A stretch of DNA of 64,000 nt from Labrenzia sp. VG12 (GTDB lineage Bacteria > Pseudomonadota > Alphaproteobacteria > Rhizobiales > Stappiaceae). The DNA lies in contig NZ_CP022529.1 in assembly GCF_002237595.1 (NCBI RefSeq), positions 2,542,001-2,606,000 of the forward strand, given 5' to 3'. The translations under genes and the position numbers were made by a program. The notes under the pieces were generated by a model that was not told where the DNA came from, did not search any database, and saw only the letters and a program-made list of their open reading frames with translations. This document shows, piece after piece, positions 35,907 to 44,682 of the stretch. Numbering within the stretch: position 1 is the stretch's first letter; each line of letters begins with the position of its first letter.

Positions 35907-37238
35907 CTACTTGTAAATCTCGGGAAGCAGCGTTGTGGAGATCGCCGGCACATAGGCGATCAGCAACGTCACGAGGAGCATGAAAAAGACGAACGGAACG
36001 GCGCGGGCGGCGATCTTCAGGATCGACTCCCCGGTCAGTCCCGACACGACGAAGAGGTTGAGACCCAGCGGCGGCGTGATGAACCCGACGCCCAGCGCGG
36101 TGATCATCATGATGCAGAACTGGATTTCGTTCATGCCGATATTGTCGGCCAGCGGCTTCAGGATCGGCGCCAGGATCACGATATTCGGCGTGGTCTCCAT
36201 GACGCAGCCGGCCGCAATCAGAATCAGGATCATCAGGAGGATCAGGATCGCCGGTTCCTCGGTGATCGAGGTCAGAGCATAGACGAAGCCTTGCGGCACA
36301 CCGAGGATCGCCAGCGCCTGCGCCAGCGGCAGGGAGAAGGCAATGATCGGAACGATGACGCCGTTCACCTTGGCCGAGCTGACCAGCATGGCCGGGAAAT
36401 CCGAGAGTTTCAGTGTCCCCAGGATGAAGCCCATGCCGATCGTGACCACCACGGCCACCGCGCCGGCTTCGGTCGGTGTCAGGCGACCGGAAAAGATGCC
36501 GTAAAAGATGATGCCGGGCACGATAAAGGCATACCAGCCGGACTTCAGCGCCTGGCCGAGATTGGCCGCCCATTCGCCGACCGTCATCAGCCCGCCGCCC
36601 TCATAGGCATAGATCCGGTTCATGACGATGTTGGTCACCAGGATCGAGATGAGGATCGCAAGCCCCGGGATCACGGCGGCCAGGAACAAGGTCGAGGCGG
36701 AAATACCAAGCACGAGGCCGATGATGATATAGGCGATCGATGGCGGGATCAGGATGCCGGTACAGGCCCCGGCGGCGACCAGCGCACAGGCATAGGGACG
36801 CGGATAGCCGCTTTCCACGAGCCGCTCGATGGTCATGCGACCGACCGCTGCAGCGCCTGCCGCATCGGACCCGGAAATGGCGGAGAACATGCCGCAGACC
36901 AGGACGGTGGCCGACCCGAAGCCGCCTTTCGCCCAGCAGGTCAGCGCTTCGGCGACATCCAGGAACTTGCGGCTGAGACCGGTCCGCACAAGAACGTCCC
37001 CGGTCAGGATGAACAGCGGCACCGCGGTCAGCGCGAAGTGGTCGATCCCGTGAAAGAGGCTTTCACCGACCAGCGACAGCGGCAGGGCGCCGGAAATCAT
37101 CAGCATGGCGATGGCAGCCGCACCGATGGCGGCCCAGACCGGAACGGCCAGCGCCACGAGCAGGACGAAGATCAGGACAGGACCGTAGAACTCCCAACCG
37201 AGTTCGACTGTCTGTTGTTGCAATTGTTGCCAGAGCAT
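35907..37238 (-). CDS. TRAP transporter large permease (DctM type)
   Basis: 443 residues, about 12 transmembrane helices. DctM hallmarks include IFVLLVALAVPVWAAIGAAA, the GIDHFALTAVPLFILTGDVLVRTGLSRKFLDVAEAL loop, SGSDAAGAAAVGRMTIERL and ITPPLGLNLFVVSGLTGES. It drives Na+-coupled uptake of the ligand captured by the binding protein encoded at 37880. Co-transcription with hpsN, suyAB and related genes indicates DHPS or sulfolactate as the substrate. Confidence 0.93.
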   Translation of the reverse strand: MLWQQLQQQTVELGWEFYGPVLIFVLLVALAVPVWAAIGAAAIAMLMISGALPLSLVGESLFHGIDHFALTAVPLFILTGDVLVRTGLSRKFLDVAEALTCWAKGGFGSATVLVCGMFSAISGSDAAGAAAVGRMTIERLVESGYPRPYACALVAAGACTGILIPPSIAYIIIGLVLGISASTLFLAAVIPGLAILISILVTNIVMNRIYAYEGGGLMTVGEWAANLGQALKSGWYAFIVPGIIFYGIFSGRLTPTEAGAVAVVVTIGMGFILGTLKLSDFPAMLVSSAKVNGVIVPIIAFSLPLAQALAILGVPQGFVYALTSITEEPAILILLMILILIAAGCVMETTPNIVILAPILKPLADNIGMNEIQFCIMMITALGVGFITPPLGLNLFVVSGLTGESILKIAARAVPFVFFMLLVTLLIAYVPAISTTLLPEIYK

Positions 37239-37249
37239 CTTTGCCTCCC

Positions 37250-37765
37250 TCAGTCGAACAGCTTGTCGCCTTCGTAGACGGGCCGGCCGTCACGAAAGTC
37301 GCGCAGATCGCGCAGGAGAGACTGGGCGAGGCGGAAGAGCACCAGGCCGAAGCCGAAGGGCACCGCCATCAGGAACCAGACCTGGGAAATCCGGAGGCCA
37401 TGGGTGACCGAGCCGAACTTGGCGGAGACAAGAACCGTTTCCAGAGACCAGTAAAAGGCCACGACCGCGACGGCCGCCATCACCAGATCGCCGAAGATGT
37501 AAAGAAGCGCCTTCACCTTGGGACCGACATACTGCATGAGCACGTCGATGCGGATATGGCCGCGTTCCTTGACGGCCGCCGCGGCCCCGACCCAGGCCAG
37601 GTAGATGAAGGAATAGCGGACGATCTCTTCACCCCAGATGGACGAATAGGCGAAGACCTCGCGCCGAACCACTTCGACGAACATGGTCAGGACAAGCATG
37701 ACGTAGAAGACCAGCAGCAGCCAGCGTTCGCCGTTCCGGTCCAGGATGTGAAGAATTCTCAACAT
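37250..37765 (-). CDS. TRAP transporter small permease (DctQ type)
   Basis: 171 residues from the ATG at 37765 (GGCAGAGGAG upstream). Four transmembrane helices carry the DctQ pattern VFVEVVRREVFAYSSIWGEEIVRYSFIYLAWVGAAAAVKERGHIRIDVLM. It forms the membrane complex with the large permease, whose gene starts 11 bases downstream. Confidence 0.92.
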   Translation of the reverse strand: MLRILHILDRNGERWLLLVFYVMLVLTMFVEVVRREVFAYSSIWGEEIVRYSFIYLAWVGAAAAVKERGHIRIDVLMQYVGPKVKALLYIFGDLVMAAVAVVAFYWSLETVLVSAKFGSVTHGLRISQVWFLMAVPFGFGLVLFRLAQSLLRDLRDFRDGRPVYEGDKLFD

Positions 37766-37841
37766 GGGCACTCCTCTGCCGTTCCCGTCAGATGGTGTCT
37801 GACGCGGCGGTCGAGTGATAGGGACATGTGCAAGGATCAAT

Positions 37842-37865
37842 GGCCGGCGCCAGCAGGCGCCGGCC
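37842..37865. terminator. Strong hairpin after the TRAP binding-protein gene
   Basis: GGCCGGCGCC and GGCGCCGGCC pair perfectly (10 bp) around AGCA, 14 bases beyond the binding-protein stop and before the small permease start. Without a U-run it is more likely an mRNA-stabilising or attenuating hairpin that keeps the binding protein in excess than a full terminator. Confidence 0.65.
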
Positions 37866-37879
37866 GGAAGAGCGACGTC

Positions 37880-39022
37880 TTACGCGTCGTGGACGTAGTA
37901 GCGGCCCATCGTGTTGGCAGCTTCTTCCAGGCGTCCGAAGGCGTCCATGGATCCGGCCAGTTCAACCTTGAACTGGTCCCACTCCTCGCGCTGATAGCCA
38001 CCGGCGGCTTTCCATTCGGCCAGCTGGTCTTCCGTCAGCGAATGGAATTCCACACCGGACTTGACCAGTTCGGACATGGCGTAGGAACGCGCGGCCGGCA
38101 CCTTGGCAAGGTTCTGCTGAGCGGTGATTTCACCCGCAAACTCGATGCCTTCCTGAACGTCGGCCGGCAGGGAGTTAAACCACTCCAGGTTCATGGAATA
38201 GACCTGGCTGTCCGGCACCGCCTGGGTGAAGGTGACGTGGCTCAGGATGTCCTTGAATCCGAAGACGTAAAGCGCGCCGACGGACGGGTCGAGTGCATCG
38301 GCAACGCCCTGCTTGATGGCAGAAGGCGTCTCGCCCCAGGCGACCGGCGTCGGGTTGGCGCCGACCATGCGGTAATATTGCTGCAGCATGGCTGAGCCGG
38401 GCACGCGGAACTTGACGCCGTCGAGATCGGCCGGCGTGATCACCTTGTTGCCACCCTTGCGCACCGCGACCACGCGCGGGTCGATCACCACATAGAACAG
38501 CGCCTTGAAGCCCGAAGCCTCGATCTTCGGATGGACTTCCTTTTTCCAGGCGTCCGAGGTCACCAGATTGGTGAACCGCTGATTGGAACCGCAGAAATAC
38601 GGCATGTTGATCAGATCGACAGCCGAAGCAAAGGGGGCGAAGTTCGAAAGGGAATGCTGGGCTGCCTGGATGGTGCCGCCCTGGACAGCCTGGGCCAGAG
38701 CCCCGCCCGCACCAAGCTGACCGCCCGGCGCAAGCTTCACATAGACCTTGCCGTTGGTCGCGTTCTGGATGTTTTCCTTCAGGTCCAGCTGCATGATGGG
38801 ATAGCTGCGCGAGGCGCCGAGAATATAGGCGGTCGCAAGTGTCATGGTGTGCGCGGCTGCCTTTTCGCGCTCTCTTTCTTCCTGCGCGGTCTGCGCGACA
38901 GCTTCATCCGACCACAAGGTCCCGGCGGCGCCAGCGACCACGGCCGCGGTAAAGCCACCGGCACTGGCCAGCTTCAAGAAATTACGGCGCTCACGCGACG
39001 CGAGGTCTTCTGTCTTCTTCAT
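37880..39022 (-). CDS. TRAP transporter periplasmic binding protein (DctP type), Tat-exported
   Basis: 380 residues. The N-terminus carries a twin-arginine signal (RERRNFLKLASAGGFTAAVVAGAAG), so it is exported folded by Tat. DctP features follow: GKVYVKLAPGGQLGAGGALAQAVQGGTIQAA, DLDGVKFRVPGSAMLQQYYRMVGANPTPVAWGETPSAIKQGVADALD and a C-terminal helix region. It captures the cluster substrate, inferred to be an organosulfonate such as DHPS. Confidence 0.92.
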   Translation of the reverse strand: MKKTEDLASRERRNFLKLASAGGFTAAVVAGAAGTLWSDEAVAQTAQEEREREKAAAHTMTLATAYILGASRSYPIMQLDLKENIQNATNGKVYVKLAPGGQLGAGGALAQAVQGGTIQAAQHSLSNFAPFASAVDLINMPYFCGSNQRFTNLVTSDAWKKEVHPKIEASGFKALFYVVIDPRVVAVRKGGNKVITPADLDGVKFRVPGSAMLQQYYRMVGANPTPVAWGETPSAIKQGVADALDPSVGALYVFGFKDILSHVTFTQAVPDSQVYSMNLEWFNSLPADVQEGIEFAGEITAQQNLAKVPAARSYAMSELVKSGVEFHSLTEDQLAEWKAAGGYQREEWDQFKVELAGSMDAFGRLEEAANTMGRYYVHDA

Positions 39023-39055
39023 GATTTCCTCCCTAAAAGTCCGGCATCGGCCGGA

Positions 39056-39235
39056 CTACTTGCCGGAGCGTTCGCTTGCTTCTCTCCTGAGCACTGCAGC
39101 CGTGAACATGATGGACACGGCACACAGCAAGATCATCTCTCCGACATTTCCGAAAAACGGCGTCCCGCCAAAGGAACCGATCGTTACGTTGATCGCGAAT
39201 ACGGCAAATAGAGCGGCCGCCAGAGCCAAAAGCAT
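39056..39235 (-). CDS. Small membrane protein at the head of the TRAP operon
   Basis: 59 residues from the ATG at 39235, which has GGGAGG 5 bases upstream, a stronger ribosome site than several neighbours. Two hydrophobic helices (MLLALAAALFAVFAINVTIG and GEMILLCAVSIMFTAAVL) are joined by SFGGTPFFGN, and the tail is basic (RREASERSGK). It is the first gene after the palindromic operator, 33 bases before the binding-protein gene. I do not recognise the family. It may be an accessory subunit of the TRAP complex. Confidence 0.65.
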   Translation of the reverse strand: MLLALAAALFAVFAINVTIGSFGGTPFFGNVGEMILLCAVSIMFTAAVLRREASERSGK

Positions 39236-39270
39236 GATCACCTCCCAACGATCAAATTACCCGGCTTCAG

Positions 39271-39292
39271 AAAATGTAAGCGCTTACATTTT
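39271..39292. promoter_or_regulatory. 22-bp perfect palindrome, probable LacI-family operator
   Basis: The core ATGTAAGCGCTTACAT, extended by AA/TT on both sides, is a perfect 22-bp palindrome with the central CG step typical of LacI-family operators. It lies between the TRAP/DHPS operon (minus) and the lacI-type gene (plus), so it probably mediates repression of the catabolic operon and autoregulation. Confidence 0.85.
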
Positions 39293-39345
39293 AGGATGCA
39301 AGCGGAAAAATGGTTCTCCCGAACCGAAAATGCCTGTAAGGCAGT

Positions 39346-40431
39346 TTGAATGAACTTGAGACCGATCCGCGTTGGCAACGCTTCGACATGATGGAAGACC
39401 GACCGAAACCACCGGCGTCGCAGGTGCCGACGCTCGCCGATGTTGCTGTTGCAGCAGGGGTTTCGACGGCCACGGTTTCCAGATGCCTCAATTCTCCGGA
39501 CCGGGTCACGAAGAAGACATTGCAGATCGTCATGGAGGCGGTCGACCGGCTCGGATATTCGCCGAACTATAGTGCGCGCGCGCTCGCCGCCGGTCGCACC
39601 AACACCATCGGTGCGATCATTCCGACCATGGAAAACGCGATCTTTGCACGTGGCATCCAAGCCTTTCAGGAGGAGCTGCAGCAGAACGGCTGCACCCTCC
39701 TTGTCGCCAGCTCGTCCTATCGCCCGGACCTGGAGGAGGAGCAGATCAGAACGCTGACCGTGCGCGGTGCGGACGCCCTACTGCTGATCGGCTACCAGCG
39801 CGACGAACGCGTCTATGATTTTCTGAAAAAACGCAAGATCCCGGCGGTAATGACCTGGGTTGCCGATCCGGAGAAGAACCTTCTGTCCGTCGGGTTCGAC
39901 AACAAGCAGGCCATGCGCGCGCTTGCCGACCTGGTCCTGGAGCGCGGGCACCGCTCAATCGCCTGCATTTCCGCAGAAACCGTCGCCAATGACCGTGCGC
40001 GGGATCGTGTCCTTGGCATTCGCCAAGCCATGGAAGCGGCGGGCCTCGATCCGGCGGACCTCAAGGTCGAAGAAACCAACTATTCCATTGAAAACGGCGA
40101 CATTGCTTTTCGAAAGCTGATGTCCGGTCCCCGGCGACCGACGGCCGTGATGTGCGGCAATGACGTGCTTGCAGTGGGCGCGCTGCGGGCCGCGGCCGCC
40201 ATGAACCTGCGCATTCCGGAAGATGTGTCGATCACCGGCTTCGACGACATCGAGCTTGCCGGCGTTGCCCCTGTCCCGCTGACAACGGTCCACGTTCCTC
40301 ACCGCCGCATGGGCCAGTGCGCGGCCCAGACCCTGATGTCGGCGCTGGAAGGCGGCAATCCCGAAAGCATCGAGTTGCCGACCAACATCTGCCTGAGGGA
40401 GACTCTCGGCGCTGCGCCGGGAACTGCCTGA
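39346..40431 (+). CDS. LacI-family repressor of the DHPS cluster
   Basis: The frame starts at a TTG (39346; AAGG 5 bases upstream); ATG codons at 39388 and 39391 are alternatives. The HTH is PTLADVAVAAGVSTATVSRCLNSPDRV, preceded by an unusually long N-terminus of about 27 residues. The hinge region YSPNYSARALAAGRTNTIG and a periplasmic-binding-protein-like sensor (IIPTMENAIFARGIQ, MCGNDVLAVGALRAA, ITGFDDIELA) are complete. It is divergent from the TRAP operon across the palindrome. The inducer is probably DHPS, sulfolactate or a downstream intermediate. Confidence 0.9.
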   Translation: MNELETDPRWQRFDMMEDRPKPPASQVPTLADVAVAAGVSTATVSRCLNSPDRVTKKTLQIVMEAVDRLGYSPNYSARALAAGRTNTIGAIIPTMENAIFARGIQAFQEELQQNGCTLLVASSSYRPDLEEEQIRTLTVRGADALLLIGYQRDERVYDFLKKRKIPAVMTWVADPEKNLLSVGFDNKQAMRALADLVLERGHRSIACISAETVANDRARDRVLGIRQAMEAAGLDPADLKVEETNYSIENGDIAFRKLMSGPRRPTAVMCGNDVLAVGALRAAAAMNLRIPEDVSITGFDDIELAGVAPVPLTTVHVPHRRMGQCAAQTLMSALEGGNPESIELPTNICLRETLGAAPGTA

Positions 40432-40581
40432 CCTGACGAGACAGAACATCGCGTTGAGAAGTGACCGGCAAGCACACGCCAACGGCAGCAAGCCGCATCC
40501 CGCCTTGCAGGATCAGTGCCCATCCGGGCTATTTGCCAGCACCACCATGGGCGGGTGTCCTGGGCAACTCATCAGGCCGGC

Positions 40582-41109
40582 TCAAGAGCTTTGGGCCAGT
40601 CGACGGCTTCCGTTCGTCGCGACTTTTTCGAACAGGCTGTCTATGTCGGTGAACAGGCTCCACCGGTCGGACTGCATCCGGCTTGCCGCCTCATCGATAA
40701 TCCTGAGTTCCAGAACCTCTTCTCGTTTTCCTTTCCAGAGCTTGTCTGCGGCAGCGACAAGCAGCTCCTCGAATGAAACCGGCATGCTGTTGAAGCGGGC
40801 GTGACTCAGGCAGCACCGCGCCAGTCCCGGATCAACGCCGTTGTCAAGCAGCAGCGCCTGACCTGCCGGTTCATGGTGGTTGCCGGGATGATCGAGCTCT
40901 TCCGGGTGGGTTATTTTCCCGGCGTCATGGAGAGCAATCCCGATTTCGACGAACTGTCGGTCAAATGGAACCTCAAGATCGGACAGGCCGTCGGCAAGCT
41001 CCTGGCCTGCTTCCCCCACCAGCGTCACATGCGTGATCAACCGCGCTGGCGCTTTCAGTGACCGCAGAAGCTCCAGTGCCTCGGACGCAGAATTGATTGT
41101 CATTCCCAT
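40582..41109 (-). CDS. HD-domain phosphohydrolase-like protein
   Basis: About 175 residues from an ATG at 41109 (GGGACC upstream; ATG at 41103 is also possible, and the frame extends to 41196). The His-Asp metal pattern is visible: ITHVTLVGEAGQELADGL, the HD in EIGIALHDAGKITHPEELDHPGNHHEPAG, and a later AAADKLWKGKREEVLE. HD proteins of this size hydrolyse phosphate esters of nucleotides or similar compounds. It is isolated, and its substrate is unknown. Confidence 0.7.
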   Translation of the reverse strand: MGMTINSASEALELLRSLKAPARLITHVTLVGEAGQELADGLSDLEVPFDRQFVEIGIALHDAGKITHPEELDHPGNHHEPAGQALLLDNGVDPGLARCCLSHARFNSMPVSFEELLVAAADKLWKGKREEVLELRIIDEAASRMQSDRWSLFTDIDSLFEKVATNGSRRLAQSS

Positions 41110-41196
41110 CGGTCCCGTCGGTTTGGCTGCCAGGTCAGGCAGCACACCGCGCCGAACCTGAAGTGCGGCCAATGTCGATCTGGCCCCGTTCCGCAA

Positions 41197-41610
41197 TCTA
41201 TGCCCTTGTCGCTATTGAAAGGGTCCCACGTGGTACTCCGGTTCAAACGCACAAGACCGGAAGACAAGACTTGCCTGAGAGATAAACCTCTCCCCTTCCA
41301 GCCGAAACGCCCGTTGCAAGATCGAAAGCAGCGGCACATGCAACCGTCTCCAGGCAGCGACTGCCTGGACAACACCGTTTCAGGACGTGCCAGTGGAGCA
41401 CTTACCTGCGTTCGAATTATCATTTTATCAAAAACTCCTTGATACCTGTGGTTTTAATTCCGGCACGAAACATTCACGAGCAAGTTTTATTAAAAATAAG
41501 CAGGGCATTAGCATGAATTTCATTCAAGATTTTTCCAATATTTCGACCGTCCAAACACGTATTTCTGTATCAGCTTGGCAGTATTGATCATATTTTCCTT
41601 CAAGGGAACG
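41197..41610. other. Intergenic region without a recognisable gene
   Basis: About 410 bases between divergent genes. The right half (from about 41400) is AT-rich and probably holds the promoter of the ankyrin gene. I see no RNA gene, long palindrome or convincing small open frame. Confidence 0.5.
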
Positions 41611-42942
41611 ATGAAGTATCTTCGTTACAGCATGACTGGAATATCCCTACTGTATGCATTGATTGCAGCCGGGGTGTCGCTTGACTCTCATGAACATCAA
41701 GGTTTCCAGTTTATCGCGCCCGACTATTACGCTGCAGCATTCTTCGCCACCCTTTCCGCTTTCGGCTTCCTGTCCGCCATCCTGATAACGCAGCGCAAAG
41801 GGCTTCTGAGAGCGATCTTGATCTTCCATTGCACCACGCTGGCTTTGGTGACGCTCTATTTCAACCTGCTGTCGGGAGGTGGACTGCATGCGCACCTGAC
41901 CATGTTCAAAACCGTCACCTTTCATATGATCAGGTATTACGCCTCCGACGTCCTGTTCCTGTCCGTGCTTGTGTTGTCGTTGGCGATCTATGTTTACCGG
42001 CACACGATGAAAACGCCCGATCAGCGCGGTCAAAGACTGATCAAGTCTGCTTCCATTTCCCTGTTTGTGTTCTGGGCCGTGTTTCTGTCCTACCCGCTTG
42101 CCCCGCTGGGCATTGGCGGCGATATCTACAACCCCTACCCCTTCGACGATGTGACCCGGAATTTTTTCTACGGCACTGACATCAAGGCAACAAACAGGCG
42201 GTACGAAACCCGTCTGCATGTTGCTGCCGAGGATGGCGACCTGAAGAAGGTCAGGTCGCTCTTGAGGGCCGGTGCCGACCCCCATGCCGAAACCAGAACC
42301 GGCAATTACCGCATTCCACTGGAATTTGCGGCCGACGGCGACCATCTGGCGGTGCAAAAACTAATTCTGGATGCAATGGACGACATCAACTTCCGCGACC
42401 AGGACAACAAGAGCCTGGTAAGCATTGCGGCGAAAGCGCCAGATTCGGAATTTTTGGCGTATCTGATGCGCCGGTCTCCAAACGCTGACAGCATGGCGGC
42501 GGAAGACGTCGCAATGAAGTGGGCACCCATCCACCAGGCTGCGGCGAGCCGGAGCAGCGACTGGCACACGGTCCGCAAGATCCGCATCCTGTTGAAGCAT
42601 GGCGCGGACGTGAATGCTGAAAGCGGCTACGAACACAAACCGCTTGAGCTTGCCGTGCTGTCAGCCAAGGTCGCGGCCGTTCAGGAGCTGCTGAAACACG
42701 GCGCGAACGCCGATATTCGCGGCTTTCTGGACAAGCCCCTGCTGCAGATCGCACTGGAAGAAAAACAGAAATGCGAAACCAAATGCAGCCGAATATACAA
42801 GGACCCCAGAAAACGCATCAGAAACCTTGCCGAGATAATCGAAATTCTGGAAAACACATCCCGGGACAACACCAAAAAGAGCAGCGAGACCTCCTCAAGA
42901 GATAATGCCACACCCGCCAGGATCAGCGGCAGCCGCGGATAG
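41611..42942 (+). CDS. Membrane protein with C-terminal ankyrin repeats
   Basis: 443 residues from the ATG at 41611 with AAGGGAACG upstream. Five hydrophobic helices fill residues 1-175. After a short linker, ankyrin repeats run from about 200 to 390: TRLHVAAEDGDLKKVRSLLRAGADPHAE, RIPLEFAADGDHLAVQKLILD, IHQAAASRSSDWHTVRKIRILLKHGADVNAE and KPLELAVLSAKVAAVQELLKHGANADIRG. The C-terminus is Ser/Thr-rich. It probably anchors a protein-binding scaffold at the membrane. A small membrane protein gene follows after 5 bases. Confidence 0.78.
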   Translation: MKYLRYSMTGISLLYALIAAGVSLDSHEHQGFQFIAPDYYAAAFFATLSAFGFLSAILITQRKGLLRAILIFHCTTLALVTLYFNLLSGGGLHAHLTMFKTVTFHMIRYYASDVLFLSVLVLSLAIYVYRHTMKTPDQRGQRLIKSASISLFVFWAVFLSYPLAPLGIGGDIYNPYPFDDVTRNFFYGTDIKATNRRYETRLHVAAEDGDLKKVRSLLRAGADPHAETRTGNYRIPLEFAADGDHLAVQKLILDAMDDINFRDQDNKSLVSIAAKAPDSEFLAYLMRRSPNADSMAAEDVAMKWAPIHQAAASRSSDWHTVRKIRILLKHGADVNAESGYEHKPLELAVLSAKVAAVQELLKHGANADIRGFLDKPLLQIALEEKQKCETKCSRIYKDPRKRIRNLAEIIEILENTSRDNTKKSSETSSRDNATPARISGSRG

Positions 42943-42947
42943 ACAAG

Positions 42948-43268
42948 ATGACAATTCTTCTGCAACTGCTGTTTGGATACTGGCTCATAGCCATGTTTCT
43001 GGCCGGGAGGTTTCTCGACAGGCTGTTCTGGCTGTTTCCGCTCGCCTTGGGCGGCGGCGTATTGAGGATCATTATCAACGCGCAAAAAGAGATCGGCTCC
43101 CGAAACTGGGCCGGAGACGGTCCGGGATATTTTGACGATTCCATCTGGCCGGCAAAGGCCCTGACTCATGCCGCAATCCTTTTGGGGATCGGATTGATTG
43201 GCCGCTATTTTCGAAAAAGAGCTCTAAGGAAAAAACTTGCTGCCGAAAGCACGACAGACGCCCGATAA
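42948..43268 (+). CDS. Small membrane protein downstream of the ankyrin gene
   Basis: 106 residues, two or three hydrophobic segments (LLQLLFGYWLIAMFLAGRFL, LFWLFPLALGGGVLRIII, ALTHAAILLGIGLIGRYF) and a basic tail (RKRALRKKLA). It starts 5 bases after the ankyrin gene stop, so the two are almost surely co-expressed. I do not recognise it; it could be a membrane partner of the ankyrin protein. Confidence 0.6.
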   Translation: MTILLQLLFGYWLIAMFLAGRFLDRLFWLFPLALGGGVLRIIINAQKEIGSRNWAGDGPGYFDDSIWPAKALTHAAILLGIGLIGRYFRKRALRKKLAAESTTDAR

Positions 43269-43317
43269 TCTCTTCGAACCGCAGATTTCCCTGATGTCCC
43301 CTGGGAGGACAGGAAAA

Positions 43318-43394
43318 TGGTGGGCCCGGAGGGACTCGAACCCCCAACCAATCCGTTATGAGCGGACGGCTCTAACCAATTGAGCTACAGGCCC
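43318..43394 (-). tRNA. tRNA with CAT anticodon, probably tRNA-Ile2 (lysidine type)
   Basis: On the minus strand a full 77-nt cloverleaf is present. The acceptor stem GGGCCTG/CGGGCCC has one G-T pair; the D-arm is GCTCAATTGGTTAGAGC, the anticodon stem GTCCG/CGGAT with loop CTCATAA, the T-arm GGGGGTTCGAGTCCCTC, and the CCA end is encoded. The anticodon is CAT. The ATTGGT stretch after the anticodon stem is like the Ile2 tRNAs in which C34 is modified to lysidine; elongator Met tRNAs usually have a GGGG-type stretch. Ile2 is therefore preferred, Met not excluded. Confidence 0.9.
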
Positions 43395-43609
43395 ACGGCA
43401 GGTGACGGCGCATGCCGTGCCTGCATAATTCTCCCTATACCATGGCGGGAAAACGGGGCAAGGGATTTGCGGCGGCGAGGGCAAAAAGGTCTGGAAAGCC
43501 CGACCCGGCGCTTCTGCGGCCAACCGGCCGGCGCCAAAAACCGGTTCCGTTCCTGGCTGCGATCGGTCTAAATGAATTATCCTGCCCTATGCCTCAAACC
43601 GGAGCCGCC

Positions 43610-44677
43610 ATGCGATCCCCGCTTCTGTCCGTCACGCTGAGCGTTCTTCTGGTCTGCATGGTCGGCTGGTTGCTGGTGGTCGGGCGCTCGCTGATCCTGC
43701 CGTTCGTGATCGCCCTGATCGTCTGGTACATGATCAATTCCCTGGCCCACCTCTTTGCCGCCATCCCCATCGGCCGATGGCGCCTGCCCGGTTTTGTCGC
43801 CTTTCCGCTGGCTCTCCTAGCCATTTTTGCCGCGGCCACATTCGTCCTCGACATCGTCACCGTCAATCTGGCACAGCTCGCCCAGGACGCCCCCACCTAT
43901 CAGCGGCGCCTGGAGGAACTCTTCAGCCAGGTCTCCAAACACCTGGACCTCAACGACCCGCTCGAACTGAAGGATCTCCTGCCGGATTCCGTCGTGCCGC
44001 GCATGGTGACCGCCGGTGCCAGCCTGGTGACGACGCTGGCGGGCTCCGCCAGCCTGGTCTTCATCTATGTGCTGTTCCTGGTCCTGGAACAGTCCACCTT
44101 CGACCGCAAGTTCGAGCGGCTGTTCGCCACTCCGGAACGGGCCGAAGCCGCCTTTGCCATGCGCGCGGAAATCAACCGCTCGATCATGCACTATTTCTCG
44201 ATCAAGACGGCCGTCTCGGTGGCCACCGGCGCGCTGACCAGCCTTGTGCTGCTGGCCATCGGCCTGCCCTACGCGGCCCTCTTCGGCTTCATCGCCTTCC
44301 TGCTCAATTACATTCCGACCATCGGCTCACTGATCGGCGTGATTTTCCCGAGCCTGCTCGCCATTGTCTATTACGACACGCTCGGCCCGTTCTTTGCCAT
44401 CGCCACCGGCCTCGGCCTGATCCAGTTTGCCGTCGGCAACCTGGTGGAACCGCGCCTGATGGGCTCCAATCTCAATCTCTCCGGCCTGGTGATCATGTTG
44501 TCGCTGGCCTTCTGGGGCGCGATCTGGGGCGTCGTCGGCATGGTGCTGTGCGTGCCTTTGACCGTGATGATCGTGATCGTCTGCGCAAGGTTCGAAGGCG
44601 CCCGCCCGATTGCGGTTCTTCTGTCGGAAACCGGCGAGGTCGGCCCACTGCCGGGTGAAACGCAAAAGGCGTCCTGA
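43610..44677 (+). CDS. AI-2E/PerM-family membrane protein
   Basis: 355 residues from the ATG at 43610, which has GGAG 6 bases upstream; the frame is open to 43412 but that part crosses tRNA-proximal sequence. About eight helices carry the family pattern ILPFVIALIVWYMINSLA at the start, the central soluble region, and GLPYAALFGFIAFLLNYIPTIGSLIGVIFP followed by FAVGNLVEPRLMGSNLNLS. The family includes AI-2 exporters, Na+/H+ antiporters and many uncharacterised permeases; the substrate cannot be told. Confidence 0.88.
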   Translation: MRSPLLSVTLSVLLVCMVGWLLVVGRSLILPFVIALIVWYMINSLAHLFAAIPIGRWRLPGFVAFPLALLAIFAAATFVLDIVTVNLAQLAQDAPTYQRRLEELFSQVSKHLDLNDPLELKDLLPDSVVPRMVTAGASLVTTLAGSASLVFIYVLFLVLEQSTFDRKFERLFATPERAEAAFAMRAEINRSIMHYFSIKTAVSVATGALTSLVLLAIGLPYAALFGFIAFLLNYIPTIGSLIGVIFPSLLAIVYYDTLGPFFAIATGLGLIQFAVGNLVEPRLMGSNLNLSGLVIMLSLAFWGAIWGVVGMVLCVPLTVMIVIVCARFEGARPIAVLLSETGEVGPLPGETQKAS

Positions 44678-44682
44678 TCCTT

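Noticed and set aside
35899..36573. Fusion of HpsN to an upstream 225-residue region
   Set aside because: The extension is TRAP permease sequence read in another frame; the ATG at 35898 gives the normal family length.
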